Positions 45,307 through 55,029 of a stretch of DNA of 64,000 bases are shown here, piece after piece; position 1 is the first letter of the stretch, and every line of letters starts with the position of its first letter. Made by a program: the position numbers and the translations under genes. This DNA comes from an uncultured Pelagibacteraceae bacterium (GTDB lineage Bacteria; Pseudomonadota; Alphaproteobacteria; Pelagibacterales; Pelagibacteraceae). The notes beneath the pieces are model-generated. The model saw only the letters and a list, made by a program, of their open reading frames with translations, had not been told where the DNA came from and did no database searches. The stretch lies in contig CACPOY010000001.1 in the NCBI GenBank assembly GCA_902635685.1, positions 159,417-223,416 of the forward strand, in the 5' to 3' direction.

Positions 45307-45675
45307 CTATTTATTACTTTGTTTTATTAAATTTTCTATTTTTTCTGCATACTCAAATGATTCATCTTTTCTAAATAATAATTTTGGTAAAAATTTCATT
45401 ACTACTTTTTGTGATAAAATCTTTCTGATCAAAAATGAGTATTCCTTCAAAATATTGATGCTTTCCTCAGCATTTTTTCCTCCTAGTGGAAGTACATATG
45501 CTTTAGCTATTTTTAAATCTTGACTCATTCTTACCTCTGTGACTGTAATTGTATTGGTCTCTAAATTTGGCACCTTAGCCTCGTTTCTAATAAAAATCAT
45601 ACTTAAGGCTTGTTTAACCATTTCTCCAACTCTTAGCTGTCTTTGAGTTATTGGTTTTCCTAATTTATCAGCCAT
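45307..45675 (-). CDS. rbfA: Ribosome-binding factor A
   Basis: KH-fold factor for 16S rRNA 5' end maturation and 30S assembly. Visible features: TQRQLRVGEMVKQALSMIF at the N-terminus, then TITVTEVRMSQDLKIAKAYVLPLGG, and the C-terminal helix region LPKLLFRKDESFEYAEKIENLI, the usual pattern R-D-x-S-x-E. 122 aa. It overlaps the infB stop by one base. Confidence 0.94.
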   Translation of the reverse strand: MADKLGKPITQRQLRVGEMVKQALSMIFIRNEAKVPNLETNTITVTEVRMSQDLKIAKAYVLPLGGKNAEESINILKEYSFLIRKILSQKVVMKFLPKLLFRKDESFEYAEKIENLIKQSNK

Positions 45676-47885
45676 TATATCGATCTTTCTTTTGAAGTAA
45701 CGCTAAAAGCTTCTAATGTATCATTTTTTTGAAAATCAACATAATCTTTAATAGTAATTCCACACTCTTGACCGTTACTAACTTGTTTTACTTGGTTTTT
45801 TTCTCTAAATAAAGTTCCTACTTTGCCTGTAAAAATTATATTCCCATCTCTTATTATTCTTAAATCTGAATTGCTGCTTATTTCGCCCTCTGTGACTTTA
45901 GACCCTGCAACTTTACCTGCCCCTGAAACCTTAAATATCTCTAGTATTTGAGCTGTTCCTGTAACATTTTCTTGAATATCAGGTGTTAATAAACCTGACA
46001 TTTTTGATTTTATATAATCTAATACCTCATAAATAATATTATATGATGAAATTTTAATCTTTTCTATTTCTGCTAATTTTTTAGCCTCTTTGCTTGGTTT
46101 AACATTAAATGCTATTAAAACTGCATTTGAAGCTTTAGCTAAAGTGACATCTGTCTCTGTGACCATTCCAATATCTGATAAAATTATTTTTGGTTTAACC
46201 TCTGCATGTTTAATTTGGCTTATAGCATTTTTGATTGCCTCAGATGATCCATGCACATCAGATTTAATAATTAAATTTAATTCTTTGGTTGAGTTGTCAG
46301 AAAATGCTGACTCTTGCGTTGCAAAAGTTAAGGGGTTTTTTCTTTCTTTATTTTCTTGAGCTCTATTTTGACTTAAATTTTTTGCTTCTTTTTCATTATC
46401 AAGAACTATAAAATCGTCACCAGCTTTTGCTGCACCATTAATACCTAAAATTTCTACTGGTGTAGACGGTAAAGCCTCATCAACACTTTGACCTTTATCG
46501 TTAATAATTGCTCTGACCTTACCCCAACGCAATCCACTTACAAAAAAATCTCCCTTTTTTAAAGTCCCAGCTGTTACAATTATTGTAGCTACTGGTCCTC
46601 TACCTACATCAATTTTTGACTCTAAAACAATCCCAGTTGCTTTAGATTGAAAATCTGTTTTCAAATCTAAAATTTCAGCTTGTAAAATAATTGCCTCGAC
46701 TAATTTATCTAAATTAAGTTTTGTTTTAGCTGATATTTCAACCATTAAAGTATCTCCTGAGAGATCTTCAGCAATAAGTTCATGCTCTAACAACTGATTT
46801 TTTACTTTTTGTGGATCAGCCTCAGGTAAATCACATTTGTTGATGGCAACAACTATTGGAACATTTGCAGCTTTAGCGTGTTTTATAGACTCGACTGTTT
46901 GAGGTTTTACTCCATCATCTGCCGCCACAACTAATATAACTACGTCAGTAAGTTTTGAGCCTCTTGACCTCATTTCAGTAAATGCGGCGTGTCCCGGGGT
47001 ATCAATAAAAGTTAATCTATTTGATTGACTCTCTATTTGATAGGCTCCTATATGTTGAGTAATTCCTCCAAATTCTCCTGAAACTACGTTTGCACTTCTT
47101 AGAACATCTAGCACTGATGTTTTACCGTGGTCTACGTGACCCATAACAGTTACAATTGGCGGTCTATTTTTTAAATTTTCTGTTCTAGAGGCTTTAATCT
47201 TACTGATAATTTCCTCAGCTTTTTCTTCTCTTATTGGGTTATGTCCAAATTCTTTTACCAAATACTCTGCTGTATCTGCTGCTAAAGTTTGATTAATTGT
47301 AACTGTAACACCCATACCAAATAAGAATTTAACAACATTGCTAGACTGTTCAGCCATTCTATTTGCAAGTTCCCTTACTGTTATGGCTTCAGGAATATTT
47401 ATATCTCTCTTAATTGGTTTTAAACTTTCCTTATTCTCATCTTTATTTGCATTTTTAAGTTCTTTTTGTCTTGCTCTTTTAACAGACGCTAAGCTCCTTT
47501 CCCTGGTTTCTATTTGGTCACTTAAAGCTCTTGAAACAGTGAGTTTTATCTCTCTCTTATTTATTGCTGATTTTGTTTTTTTATCGCTTTCACTGTCTCC
47601 TTTTAATCTCTTAGTTGCTCTTTGCTCTGCAAGCTTTCGTCTTTCAAAATCACTTGTTATTGGTTGTGCTTTAAAAGTTAAATTATTTTTAATCGCAGTC
47701 TCTTTTTTAAAACCTTGTGATTGTTTAAATCCAGCAGTCTTATTGCCAGTTGATTTTCCATAGGGTTTACTTGAGTATTTGTCTATTACTACAGTTTTTT
47801 TTCCTCGTGATTTCGAATGGTTAAAATCATTTATTGGCTTTTTGAATTTGCCAGAGATAGTAAGTTTTGTTTTTTTGTTTTCCAT
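45675..47885 (-). CDS. infB: Translation initiation factor IF-2
   Basis: GTPase that delivers fMet-tRNA to the 30S subunit. The N-terminal region (residues 1-165) is Lys/Arg-rich and low complexity. The IF2 N-domain (IPEAITVRELANRMAEQ) follows, then the G domain with GHVDHGKTSVLD, DTPGHAAF and NKCDLP, and domains II-IV. 736 aa, shorter than many relatives through a reduced N-terminus. The ylxR gene often found between nusA and infB is missing; only 10 bp separate the two. Confidence 0.97.
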   Translation of the reverse strand: MENKKTKLTISGKFKKPINDFNHSKSRGKKTVVIDKYSSKPYGKSTGNKTAGFKQSQGFKKETAIKNNLTFKAQPITSDFERRKLAEQRATKRLKGDSESDKKTKSAINKREIKLTVSRALSDQIETRERSLASVKRARQKELKNANKDENKESLKPIKRDINIPEAITVRELANRMAEQSSNVVKFLFGMGVTVTINQTLAADTAEYLVKEFGHNPIREEKAEEIISKIKASRTENLKNRPPIVTVMGHVDHGKTSVLDVLRSANVVSGEFGGITQHIGAYQIESQSNRLTFIDTPGHAAFTEMRSRGSKLTDVVILVVAADDGVKPQTVESIKHAKAANVPIVVAINKCDLPEADPQKVKNQLLEHELIAEDLSGDTLMVEISAKTKLNLDKLVEAIILQAEILDLKTDFQSKATGIVLESKIDVGRGPVATIIVTAGTLKKGDFFVSGLRWGKVRAIINDKGQSVDEALPSTPVEILGINGAAKAGDDFIVLDNEKEAKNLSQNRAQENKERKNPLTFATQESAFSDNSTKELNLIIKSDVHGSSEAIKNAISQIKHAEVKPKIILSDIGMVTETDVTLAKASNAVLIAFNVKPSKEAKKLAEIEKIKISSYNIIYEVLDYIKSKMSGLLTPDIQENVTGTAQILEIFKVSGAGKVAGSKVTEGEISSNSDLRIIRDGNIIFTGKVGTLFREKNQVKQVSNGQECGITIKDYVDFQKNDTLEAFSVTSKERSI

Positions 47886-47895
47886 TTCTCATCCC

Positions 47896-49449
47896 TCAGT
47901 CTTTATAAATAATATTTCTTGCAGACATAATTAATTCATCTGCCTCATTTTTTGATAATGCAAAATCTTCTAGATAACCTTGAATCTTTATTTTTTCTCC
48001 TTTTACAACATCAAATCCTCCAGTAAGTTCATCAGAGGCTAGGTCAGCAAAATCTTCTAATTTTAGTATTTTTTGTTCACCTAATGTAAGTAACATTCCA
48101 GGTGTCAAACCTTTTAAATTTATTAAGTCATCAGCCAAACCTAATTCTTTGATCCTTTTAGATATATCTTCTTGGTCTTTTTGATGAAACTCTTTTGCTC
48201 TTTCAATTAGTGCTTTAGCTGTTTCTGCCTCTATACCTTCAATTTTTATTAAATTCTCAGAAGTAGTATCTTTTATGTCATCTATAGTTGAATATCCCTC
48301 AGCTACTAATAGTTGACCTAAAGTTTCATCTAGCTCCAAATTTTTAACGAAATTTTCAGTTTTCTCTTTAAACTCTTGTTGTCTTCGATCAGAGTCTTCT
48401 TGATCTGTCATAATATTAATCTCGTAGTTCATTAATTTTGTAGCTAATCGAACATTTTGTCCTCTTCTACCAATAGCTTTACTGAGATTATCCTCAGTTA
48501 AAATTACGTCTAATTTTTTTCTTTCCAGGTCAACATTTACTCTCTGGACTTCTGCTGGTGACAAAGCGTTAGCCACCAATATGGCTGGATCTTCAGACCA
48601 ATTTACAATATCTATTTTTTCTCCTTGCAATTCATTAACCACTGCCTGAACTCTTGAACCCCTCATTCCAACGCATGCTCCAACTGGATCAAGTGACGTA
48701 TCAACTGCTTTAACACAAATTTTAGCTCTACTGCCTGGATCTCTAGAAGATGATTTTATTTCAATTAAATTATCATAAATTTCTGGGACTTCTTGAACAA
48801 AAAGTTTCTCCATGAATTTCGGGTGTGCTCTAGATAGAAAAATCTGTTGTCCTCGAGGCTCTCTTCTTACATCATAACAATATGCTTTAACTCTATCTCC
48901 AGCTTTAATATTTTCTCTAGGTATCATTTCGTTTTTTTGAATTATCGCCTCAGTTCTTCCAAGGTCTACAATTACATTTCCAAATTCTAATCTTTTTACA
49001 ATTCCACTTAAAATAGAGTCTTTTTTATCAACGAAATCATTAAATTGTCTCTCTCTCTCTGCTTCTCTCACATTAAAATTAATTACTTGTTTGGCGGTCT
49101 GCGCCGCAATTCTACCGAAATCAAAAGATGGTAATGGTTGAAGCACTTCATCACCAATGGTTTTACCTCTATTTGTTTCATTTATGTTAATTGCTTCTTC
49201 TATATCTATTTCAGTATTAGAATTTTCAGGCTTTTCTACTATGACTAGCTTTCTGAAAAGCTCAATATTTCCAGTTTCTCTGTCAATTAGAACTTTAATT
49301 TCATTATCTTGACCAAACTTAGATTTGGCCGCTTTTGCAATACCTGTTTCCATAGAATTAATTATTAATTCTTTATCAATGGACTTTTCTAACGCCACAG
49401 CTTCAGCAATTCTAAGTAACTCTAATTTATCTGCTCTTTTATTTAACAT
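47896..49449 (-). CDS. nusA: Transcription termination/antitermination protein NusA
   Basis: RNA polymerase-associated elongation and termination factor. The N-terminal domain starts MLNKRADKLELLRIAEAVALEKSI. An S1 domain (LSGIVKRLEFGNVIVDLG), two KH domains (DPVGACVGMRGSRVQAV and LSKAIGRRGQNVRLAT) and C-terminal helix-hairpin repeats follow. The track begins at 49488, adding MGLSPFFFGTNKK; those codons lie over a terminator-like hairpin and its T run, so I place the start at 49449, giving 517 aa. rimP, normally just upstream, is absent. Confidence 0.96.
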   Translation of the reverse strand: MLNKRADKLELLRIAEAVALEKSIDKELIINSMETGIAKAAKSKFGQDNEIKVLIDRETGNIELFRKLVIVEKPENSNTEIDIEEAININETNRGKTIGDEVLQPLPSFDFGRIAAQTAKQVINFNVREAERERQFNDFVDKKDSILSGIVKRLEFGNVIVDLGRTEAIIQKNEMIPRENIKAGDRVKAYCYDVRREPRGQQIFLSRAHPKFMEKLFVQEVPEIYDNLIEIKSSSRDPGSRAKICVKAVDTSLDPVGACVGMRGSRVQAVVNELQGEKIDIVNWSEDPAILVANALSPAEVQRVNVDLERKKLDVILTEDNLSKAIGRRGQNVRLATKLMNYEINIMTDQEDSDRRQQEFKEKTENFVKNLELDETLGQLLVAEGYSTIDDIKDTTSENLIKIEGIEAETAKALIERAKEFHQKDQEDISKRIKELGLADDLINLKGLTPGMLLTLGEQKILKLEDFADLASDELTGGFDVVKGEKIKIQGYLEDFALSKNEADELIMSARNIIYKD

Positions 49450-49464
49450 TTTTTTGTTTGTTCC

Positions 49465-49491
49465 AAAAAAAAATGGGCTTAAGCCCATTTT
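49465..49491 (-). terminator. Intrinsic terminator-like hairpin in the nusA leader
   Basis: AAAATGGGCTTAAGCCCATTTT is a perfect palindrome (49470-49491); in the minus direction nine T residues follow the stem. The stem has a GGGC/GCCC core. It would terminate metK readthrough. The predicted nusA promoter lies upstream of it, so it also sits inside the nusA leader as a possible attenuator. Confidence 0.85.
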
Positions 49492-49513
49492 GAAATTTCA
49501 ACTATGTTGGAAT

Positions 49514-49541
49514 AATATAATAAAGTTTTTTCTTAATTCAA
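49514..49541 (-). promoter_or_regulatory. Predicted nusA promoter
   Basis: On the minus strand TTGAAT (49541-49536) and TATATT (49519-49514) are separated by 16 bp. It lies 7 bp past the metK stop, so start near 49507 is predicted, about 58 nt upstream of the nusA ATG. Confidence 0.5.
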
Positions 49542-49547
49542 TAGAAA

Positions 49548-50717
49548 CTATTTAAAAAAAAACTGGATTTTATCAGTTTTTTCCCATGAAAATGATCCAT
49601 TAGCTTCAGGTGATCTTCCAAAATGACCATAAGCAGCTGTTTTTTCATATATAGGTTTGTTTAAATTCAGCATTTCTCTTATTCCTCTTGGACTTAAATC
49701 AAAATTTTCTTTTATTTTTTCGACAACAAATTTATTTTTATCTAAATCATTGTCAAATAAATCTACGTAAATAGATAATGGTTTTGAAACACCAATTGCA
49801 TAAGATAGTTGTATTAAACATTTATCTGCTATTTTTGAAGCAACAACGTTTTTTGCTATATATCTTGCTGCATAAGCTGCAGATCTATCAACTTTAGTTG
49901 GGTCTTTTCCTGAAAAAGCACCTCCTCCATGAGGTGCAGCTCCACCATAAGTATCTACAATTATTTTTCTTCCTGTTAATCCACAATCGCCATCTGGCCC
50001 TCCGATAACAAAATTGCCAGTTGGGTTTACATAAAATTCATTCTCATCAAATCCCTCAAGAAAATTTTTAGGAATGGATTTTAACATGTAGGGTCTAAGT
50101 AAATCTCTAACTTGTGCTTGATCCACATCTGGTGCATGCTGAGATGATATTACAAGTGACTTTACTCTAGTTGGCTTACCATCAACGTATTCAAAAGTAA
50201 CCTGACTTTTTGAGTCAGGTTCAATGTTTTTTAATTTTCCTGATTTTCTATCCTCTGCCATAAGTCTTAAAATTTTATGAGAATAGTGAATCGGAGCAGG
50301 CATCAATATGTCAGTCTCATTGCATGCATATCCAAACATAATTCCTTGATCACCAGCTCCTTCATCTTTATTTCCAGAAGAGTCTACACCCATAGCAATA
50401 TCAGCAGATTGTGCATGTAAATGACATTCAATTTTTGTTGCGTCCCTCCATGTAAAGCCTTTCTGATCATAACCAATATCCTTAATGCAATTTCTTACTT
50501 TTTGTATTATTTCATCTTTACTAATTTCAGGCCCTCTAATCTCGCCAGCAAGAACTACTTTGTTTGTAGTTGTCAAAGTTTCACATGCAACTCTAGAGAA
50601 GGGATCGCTCGAGAGATAACTGTCAACGACCATATCCGAAATTCTATCTGATACTTTATCAGGATGCCCTTCTGAAACTGACTCACTAGTAAATAAATAG
50701 TTTTTAAGATTACTCAT
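49548..50717 (-). CDS. metK: S-adenosylmethionine synthetase
   Basis: Makes SAM from methionine and ATP. Signatures: [19 protein letters not shown] at the N-terminus, [15 protein letters not shown] (signature 1) near residue 117, and [19 protein letters not shown] (signature 2, P-loop) near residue 264. 389 aa, normal. Start overlaps the lnt stop by 8 bp. trmB and rimP, frequent neighbours in alphaproteobacteria, are not present between metK and nusA. Confidence 0.97.
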   Translation of the reverse strand: MSNLKNYLFTSESVSEGHPDKVSDRISDMVVDSYLSSDPFSRVACETLTTTNKVVLAGEIRGPEISKDEIIQKVRNCIKDIGYDQKGFTWRDATKIECHLHAQSADIAMGVDSSGNKDEGAGDQGIMFGYACNETDILMPAPIHYSHKILRLMAEDRKSGKLKNIEPDSKSQVTFEYVDGKPTRVKSLVISSQHAPDVDQAQVRDLLRPYMLKSIPKNFLEGFDENEFYVNPTGNFVIGGPDGDCGLTGRKIIVDTYGGAAPHGGGAFSGKDPTKVDRSAAYAARYIAKNVVASKIADKCLIQLSYAIGVSKPLSIYVDLFDNDLDKNKFVVEKIKENFDLSPRGIREMLNLNKPIYEKTAAYGHFGRSPEANGSFSWEKTDKIQFFFK

Positions 50718-52254
50718 TTTTTATTTTGTTTAATAACAAGATTAAGAAAATATACAGCAAAATCAATAAAACAAAAATTTTATTTCCATATTGTGAAAAT
50801 AACGTTGGCTTTATTTTTTTTATTTTATTTAAATCAATATAACCTGATTTTCCAAATTCTATATTTTGTTCTACAACCCCTAGTGGGTTAATTATAGCTG
50901 CAATTCCATTATTTGATGATCTAACGACATACTTTCCACTTTCTATAGCTCTAAAAATACTATGAGAAAAATGTTGTTTTGGTCCAATAGATTTTCCAAA
51001 CCATCCATCCTCTGAGATATTAATTATTAGATCGAAATTAGAGTCTGTAAATAATTTACCTGAATAAATTATTTCATAGCAAATCAAAGGTAAAATTCTT
51101 AATGAAAAATTTTGTTGATTTATTTCAATGATATTTCTTTTAAGTCCACTCGAAAAAGATTGATAGTTATTTGTTAAAGATCTTAGTCCAATATTTTTTA
51201 AAACATTTTCGATAGGCAAAAACTCACCAAATGGAACTAAATTGATTTTATCATAAGAATTAATTAAATTTAAATTAACATCATAAACTGAAAAGGTGTT
51301 GAAATAATTTTTAGAACCATTTTTTATTACCTCGCTATTTATTCCAATTATAAATAAATGATTTTCGTTGAAATTTTCTTCAAATAGCCAATTATATTCA
51401 ACTAAGCCTTGTTGTGTTATGTCTGGAACTATACCTTCGGGCCAGATAAATATAGTTTTATCATTTAGATCAGGTTTGCTAATCTTAATCAAATCTCTAA
51501 TTATTACAACTGGATCTACTTCTGAATAAAATTTTTCAAGACCTATCTGAGAACCGATAACTCTAATTTTATAATCTAAATTTTTATCAACTGTATTATC
51601 AAATTTTTTTTTATACATCGAACCATAAATAAAAAAAAGAATCACAATAAAAAAAATTGAAATATTAAAAGTAATATATCTACTTGTAACTTTGATGAAT
51701 AAAATTGCTGGGCAAGTAAACATTAAGATGCAAAACAAATTAAATCCATAGGTCCCAATTACTGGTATTACACTTATAAACTCAAGCTGATTTGAAAAAC
51801 TATAAGCAATCAAATTCCAAGGAAAGCCTGTTAAAATTGTTCCTCGAACAAACTCTACAACTCCAAAAATGAGAGAAAACCATAACAGTGAGCTGAGACT
51901 ATTTTTTGGTTTAAAAGTTAAGAATATAAAAGAAATTATACCATAAAATAATGCTAGAAAAGATGGTATTAAAAAAATGGTTAAAGGAACTAAAAATTCG
52001 TAGTTCTGATCAAATGTTAAAGAAATAGATATCCAATATAAATTTGTTGAGAAGTAACCAAAACCAAATAACCAGCCATAGACAAATAAAAGCTTTTTAT
52101 TTTTGAGATTGTTAGATTTTTTAATCAAATAATAAAAAAACAAAGAAAAAGTGAAAAAATTTATTACGAAGTAGTTAAAAGGTGGCAAACTTAAAGAAGT
52201 TAGAGCTCCTAAAAGAACTAAAAATATCAACTCGATATATAATTTCTTACTCAA
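50710..52254 (-). CDS. lnt: Apolipoprotein N-acyltransferase
   Basis: Inner membrane enzyme that adds the third acyl chain to lipoproteins. An N-terminal set of about six hydrophobic helices ([21 protein letters not shown] onward) is followed by a nitrilase-like domain. Catalytic Glu/Lys/Cys are in [25 protein letters not shown] and [14 protein letters not shown] final C-terminal helix anchors it. 514 aa. It sits in the ybeY-lnt-metK run; a substrate example in the window is the LptM-like lipoprotein. corC, often between ybeY and lnt, is absent. Confidence 0.93.
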   Translation of the reverse strand: MSKKLYIELIFLVLLGALTSLSLPPFNYFVINFFTFSLFFYYLIKKSNNLKNKKLLFVYGWLFGFGYFSTNLYWISISLTFDQNYEFLVPLTIFLIPSFLALFYGIISFIFLTFKPKNSLSSLLWFSLIFGVVEFVRGTILTGFPWNLIAYSFSNQLEFISVIPVIGTYGFNLFCILMFTCPAILFIKVTSRYITFNISIFFIVILFFIYGSMYKKKFDNTVDKNLDYKIRVIGSQIGLEKFYSEVDPVVIIRDLIKISKPDLNDKTIFIWPEGIVPDITQQGLVEYNWLFEENFNENHLFIIGINSEVIKNGSKNYFNTFSVYDVNLNLINSYDKINLVPFGEFLPIENVLKNIGLRSLTNNYQSFSSGLKRNIIEINQQNFSLRILPLICYEIIYSGKLFTDSNFDLIINISEDGWFGKSIGPKQHFSHSIFRAIESGKYVVRSSNNGIAAIINPLGVVEQNIEFGKSGYIDLNKIKKIKPTLFSQYGNKIFVLLILLYIFLILLLNKIKNE

Positions 52255-52712
52255 TTCAATTTTGAAATTACAGATTGATATATAAATTTTTCTTCTTTTA
52301 ACATTTTTTTATAGTCTACATCTCGGACATGATTAAAACTCAATAAATGTAAAAAACCATGAATGAAAGTCTTTATAAGCTTTTTTCTAAAGAACTCGTT
52401 AGTTTGTGATTTTGGCTTATCAATGAAATTATAACTTATAATTATGTCTCCAAGATATGTTTCTTTAGTAATTTTTAATTTATTGCTAAATGGAAATGAC
52501 AAAATATCAGTTGATTTATTTTTATCTCTAAAATTTTTGTTAAGTTTTTTAATATTTTTGTTATTAGATAATAAAAGAGTTAAGCTAATCTTTTTATTTA
52601 AAAATTTATATTTTTTTGGAAATGACTTACAAATTTTATCAAAAAATAACTTTTTGTTTTTAAGCCTACTGGACCAAGCCCTCTCATTTGAGAAGACAAA
52701 AATATTAATCAT
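52251..52712 (-). CDS. ybeY: Endoribonuclease YbeY
   Basis: Zinc-dependent rRNA-maturation endoribonuclease. The metal site is in FIHGFLHLLSFNHVRDVD (HGxLHLxGYDH family motif; here a Phe-Asn replaces Tyr-Asp before the last His), near residue 115. NFRDKNKSTDILSFPF is the other conserved region. 153 aa. The D-to-N change in the motif is notable but the three His are kept. Start overlaps the phoH-like stop by 8 bp. Confidence 0.92.
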   Translation of the reverse strand: MINIFVFSNERAWSSRLKNKKLFFDKICKSFPKKYKFLNKKISLTLLLSNNKNIKKLNKNFRDKNKSTDILSFPFSNKLKITKETYLGDIIISYNFIDKPKSQTNEFFRKKLIKTFIHGFLHLLSFNHVRDVDYKKMLKEEKFIYQSVISKLN

Positions 52713-53700
52713 TTTTTGAATAAGCTTTAACTATTTTGGATACTAGTGGGTGTCTAACAACATCAGAATGGTCAAAATCAATTACTGATATTTCATTTAA
52801 ATGTCCGAGTAACTTTTTTGATCTAACCAGGCCAGACAAACTTTTATTTGGTAAATCTATTTGTGAAGGATCTCCATTGACTACTATTTTTGAATTTTCT
52901 CCAATACGAGTTAGAAACATCTTAATTTGGGTGTCAGTTGCATTTTGAGCCTCATCCAAAATAGCAAATGAATTCTTTAAAGTTCTGCCTCTCATAAAAG
53001 CTAAGGGTGCAATTTCTATATCGCCGATTTCTATCATTCTTTGAATTTTCTCAAAGTCAAATAAATCATAGAGCGAGTCGTATAAAGGTCTAAGATAAGG
53101 ATCTACTTTCTCTTTCATGTCTCCAGGTAAAAAACCTAATCTTTCGCCAGCCTCTACAGCTGGTCTTGATAAAATTATTCTTTCAATTTTCTTTTCTAGT
53201 AACATCGTAAGACCAACTGCAACAGCTAAAAACGTTTTACCAGTTCCTGCTGGACCCGCAGATATAATTATATCACTTTGTCTTAAAGCTCTAACGTATC
53301 CCTTTTGTTTTTCAGACCTTGGAATAATAGATTTTTTGGGTGTTTTAATGATGTCAGTAATATTATTATTTTTAACTTTTTCATTGATCATAAATTTATC
53401 TACTGATGAAACAATATCTTTGTCTTCTATAGATCCATTATTGATAAATTGATTTGCTAAAAATTGAATTGCATTTTTTAAAATTTCATTATTTTCTGGA
53501 TTAGATTTAATCAGTATTGAGTTACCTCTTGAATATAAATTTGCTTGAGTAATTTTTTCGAGTTTTTTAAGATTTTTGTTAAATTCTCCAACAATCCCCA
53601 TTAACAAATCATTATCATGAAAAATAACACTTAAAGAATTATTATCTGAATAAACGAATTTTAAAGATGAATTAATGTTCTTTTTTAATATACTGCTCAA
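52705..53700 (-). CDS. PhoH-like ATPase (PhoL)
   Basis: P-loop ATPase of the PhoH family, associated with RNA metabolism and usually next to ybeY. Walker A is ISAGPAGTGKTFLAVAVG near residue 150 and Walker B SFAILDEAQNATDTQIKMFLTR. The N-terminal 110 residues have a KH-like fold predicted in this family. 331 aa. Start is 2 bp after the miaB stop, in the order miaB-phoH-ybeY. The biochemical role is unsettled. Confidence 0.9.
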   Translation of the reverse strand: MSSILKKNINSSLKFVYSDNNSLSVIFHDNDLLMGIVGEFNKNLKKLEKITQANLYSRGNSILIKSNPENNEILKNAIQFLANQFINNGSIEDKDIVSSVDKFMINEKVKNNNITDIIKTPKKSIIPRSEKQKGYVRALRQSDIIISAGPAGTGKTFLAVAVGLTMLLEKKIERIILSRPAVEAGERLGFLPGDMKEKVDPYLRPLYDSLYDLFDFEKIQRMIEIGDIEIAPLAFMRGRTLKNSFAILDEAQNATDTQIKMFLTRIGENSKIVVNGDPSQIDLPNKSLSGLVRSKKLLGHLNEISVIDFDHSDVVRHPLVSKIVKAYSKND

Positions 53701-53702
53701 TT

Positions 53703-55028
53703 TTAAGCCACCTTTTGATCTAAACTATCAATTATATTTCCAAATAAAGTATTTCTATTACTATTGTTTATTTTAATTTTAAGAATTTTTCCAACATCTT
53801 TTTCAGTACCCTCAAAAATTACTGGTGTCATGTATTCTGATCTTCCAAAAATTTTGGTTTTATCTTTAGTTTGGTTCTCAGATAATACATTAATTACCTT
53901 ATTTTCTAGGGATTTATTTTTTTCAATTTGATTATCAAAAAGCGTCTTTTGAACCTTCTCTAAACGCTTTAATGAAATTTTTTTGTCAATAGTCTGTAAA
54001 TCTTCGGCTACTGTGCCTGGTCTAGGGCTGAATATAAAAGAGTAAGAATTGATAAATTTTACTTCTTTGATTAAATTTAATGTTTCGATAAAATCTTTTT
54101 CCTCTTCACCTGGATAAGCTATGATAAAATCACTAGAGAATTCCACAAGTGGATTTATTTTTTTTATTCTTTCATAAGTTTTTAGGTATTCTTTAACAGT
54201 GTGCTTTCTATTCATTAAGCTTAAAATCTTATCTGAACCACTTTGAACAGGAAGATGAATTAAGGGCATAAGTTTTTTTGTATCTCTATAAACTTCAATT
54301 AAATCATCTGTCATATCTTTAGGGTGAGAAGTGGTAAATCTTATCCTATCAATATTTTTGATCTTTTCTATTTCATTAATGATATCTGATAATCTTTGAT
54401 TTTTATCACTGTATGCATTCACATTTTGACCTAATAGTATAATCTCCTTAGATCCTTGATCCGCTAAGCTATTAGCTTCAGCTATTATTTGGTCGAAGGG
54501 CCTTGAATATTCTGGCCCTCTTGTATAAGGCACTACGCAAAAGTGGCAAAACTTATCACAACCTTCTTGTATAGTTAGAAAGGAAGTGGCTTTTCCAGTT
54601 TTATTTTTTATTCTACTTAAATATTCGAATTTGCTTACTGCATCAAAATCGGTCTCCTCAACTTTTTGTTTTTTAGAAAGATTTAAAATTTGATTATTAA
54701 TCTTGTGATATGCTTGTGGGCCTATAATCAAATCGATATAAGGCTCTCTTCTTAACATTTCTTGATTTTCTGCTTGTGCAACACACCCCGCTACTACAAC
54801 TATTGGTTTTTTTTTTGATCTAAAAATTTTTTTTACCCTACCGATTTCATGATAAACCTTTTCGCTAGCTTTATCTCTTATGTGACACGTGTTCAAAACA
54901 TAACAATCTGCATCTTCACATCGATCAGTTTTTTTATAACCTATCTCGTCCACTATGTCATAAATACGTTTTGAATCATATTCGTTCATTTGACAACCGA
55001 ATGTCTTTATGAAGATTTTTTGACTCAT
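53703..55028 (-). CDS. miaB: tRNA-2-methylthio-N6-dimethylallyladenosine synthase
   Basis: Radical SAM methylthiotransferase acting on i6A37 of tRNA. The N-terminal UPF0004 domain has the auxiliary-cluster Cys in KTFGCQMNEYDS, NTCHIRDKASEKVYHE and GCVAQAE. The radical SAM motif is GCDKFCHFCVVPYTRG near residue 155, followed by VPVQSGSDKIL-type sequence, and a TRAM domain ends it. The track start at 55064 adds MNFMGLKKSHNK and overlaps fur; I prefer MSQKIFIKT at 55028, one base after the fur stop, giving 441 aa. Confidence 0.95.
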   Translation of the reverse strand: MSQKIFIKTFGCQMNEYDSKRIYDIVDEIGYKKTDRCEDADCYVLNTCHIRDKASEKVYHEIGRVKKIFRSKKKPIVVVAGCVAQAENQEMLRREPYIDLIIGPQAYHKINNQILNLSKKQKVEETDFDAVSKFEYLSRIKNKTGKATSFLTIQEGCDKFCHFCVVPYTRGPEYSRPFDQIIAEANSLADQGSKEIILLGQNVNAYSDKNQRLSDIINEIEKIKNIDRIRFTTSHPKDMTDDLIEVYRDTKKLMPLIHLPVQSGSDKILSLMNRKHTVKEYLKTYERIKKINPLVEFSSDFIIAYPGEEEKDFIETLNLIKEVKFINSYSFIFSPRPGTVAEDLQTIDKKISLKRLEKVQKTLFDNQIEKNKSLENKVINVLSENQTKDKTKIFGRSEYMTPVIFEGTEKDVGKILKIKINNSNRNTLFGNIIDSLDQKVA

Positions 55029-55029
55029 C

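Noticed and set aside
47338-47763. 141-aa plus-strand ORF opposite infB
   Set aside because: Mirror of the Lys/Arg/Glu-rich IF-2 N-terminus; no independent ribosome site or family resemblance.
49450-49488. N-terminal extension MGLSPFFFGTNKK of NusA in the ORF track
   Set aside because: It is the translation of the palindromic hairpin and its T run; the downstream ATG gives the normal NusA start.
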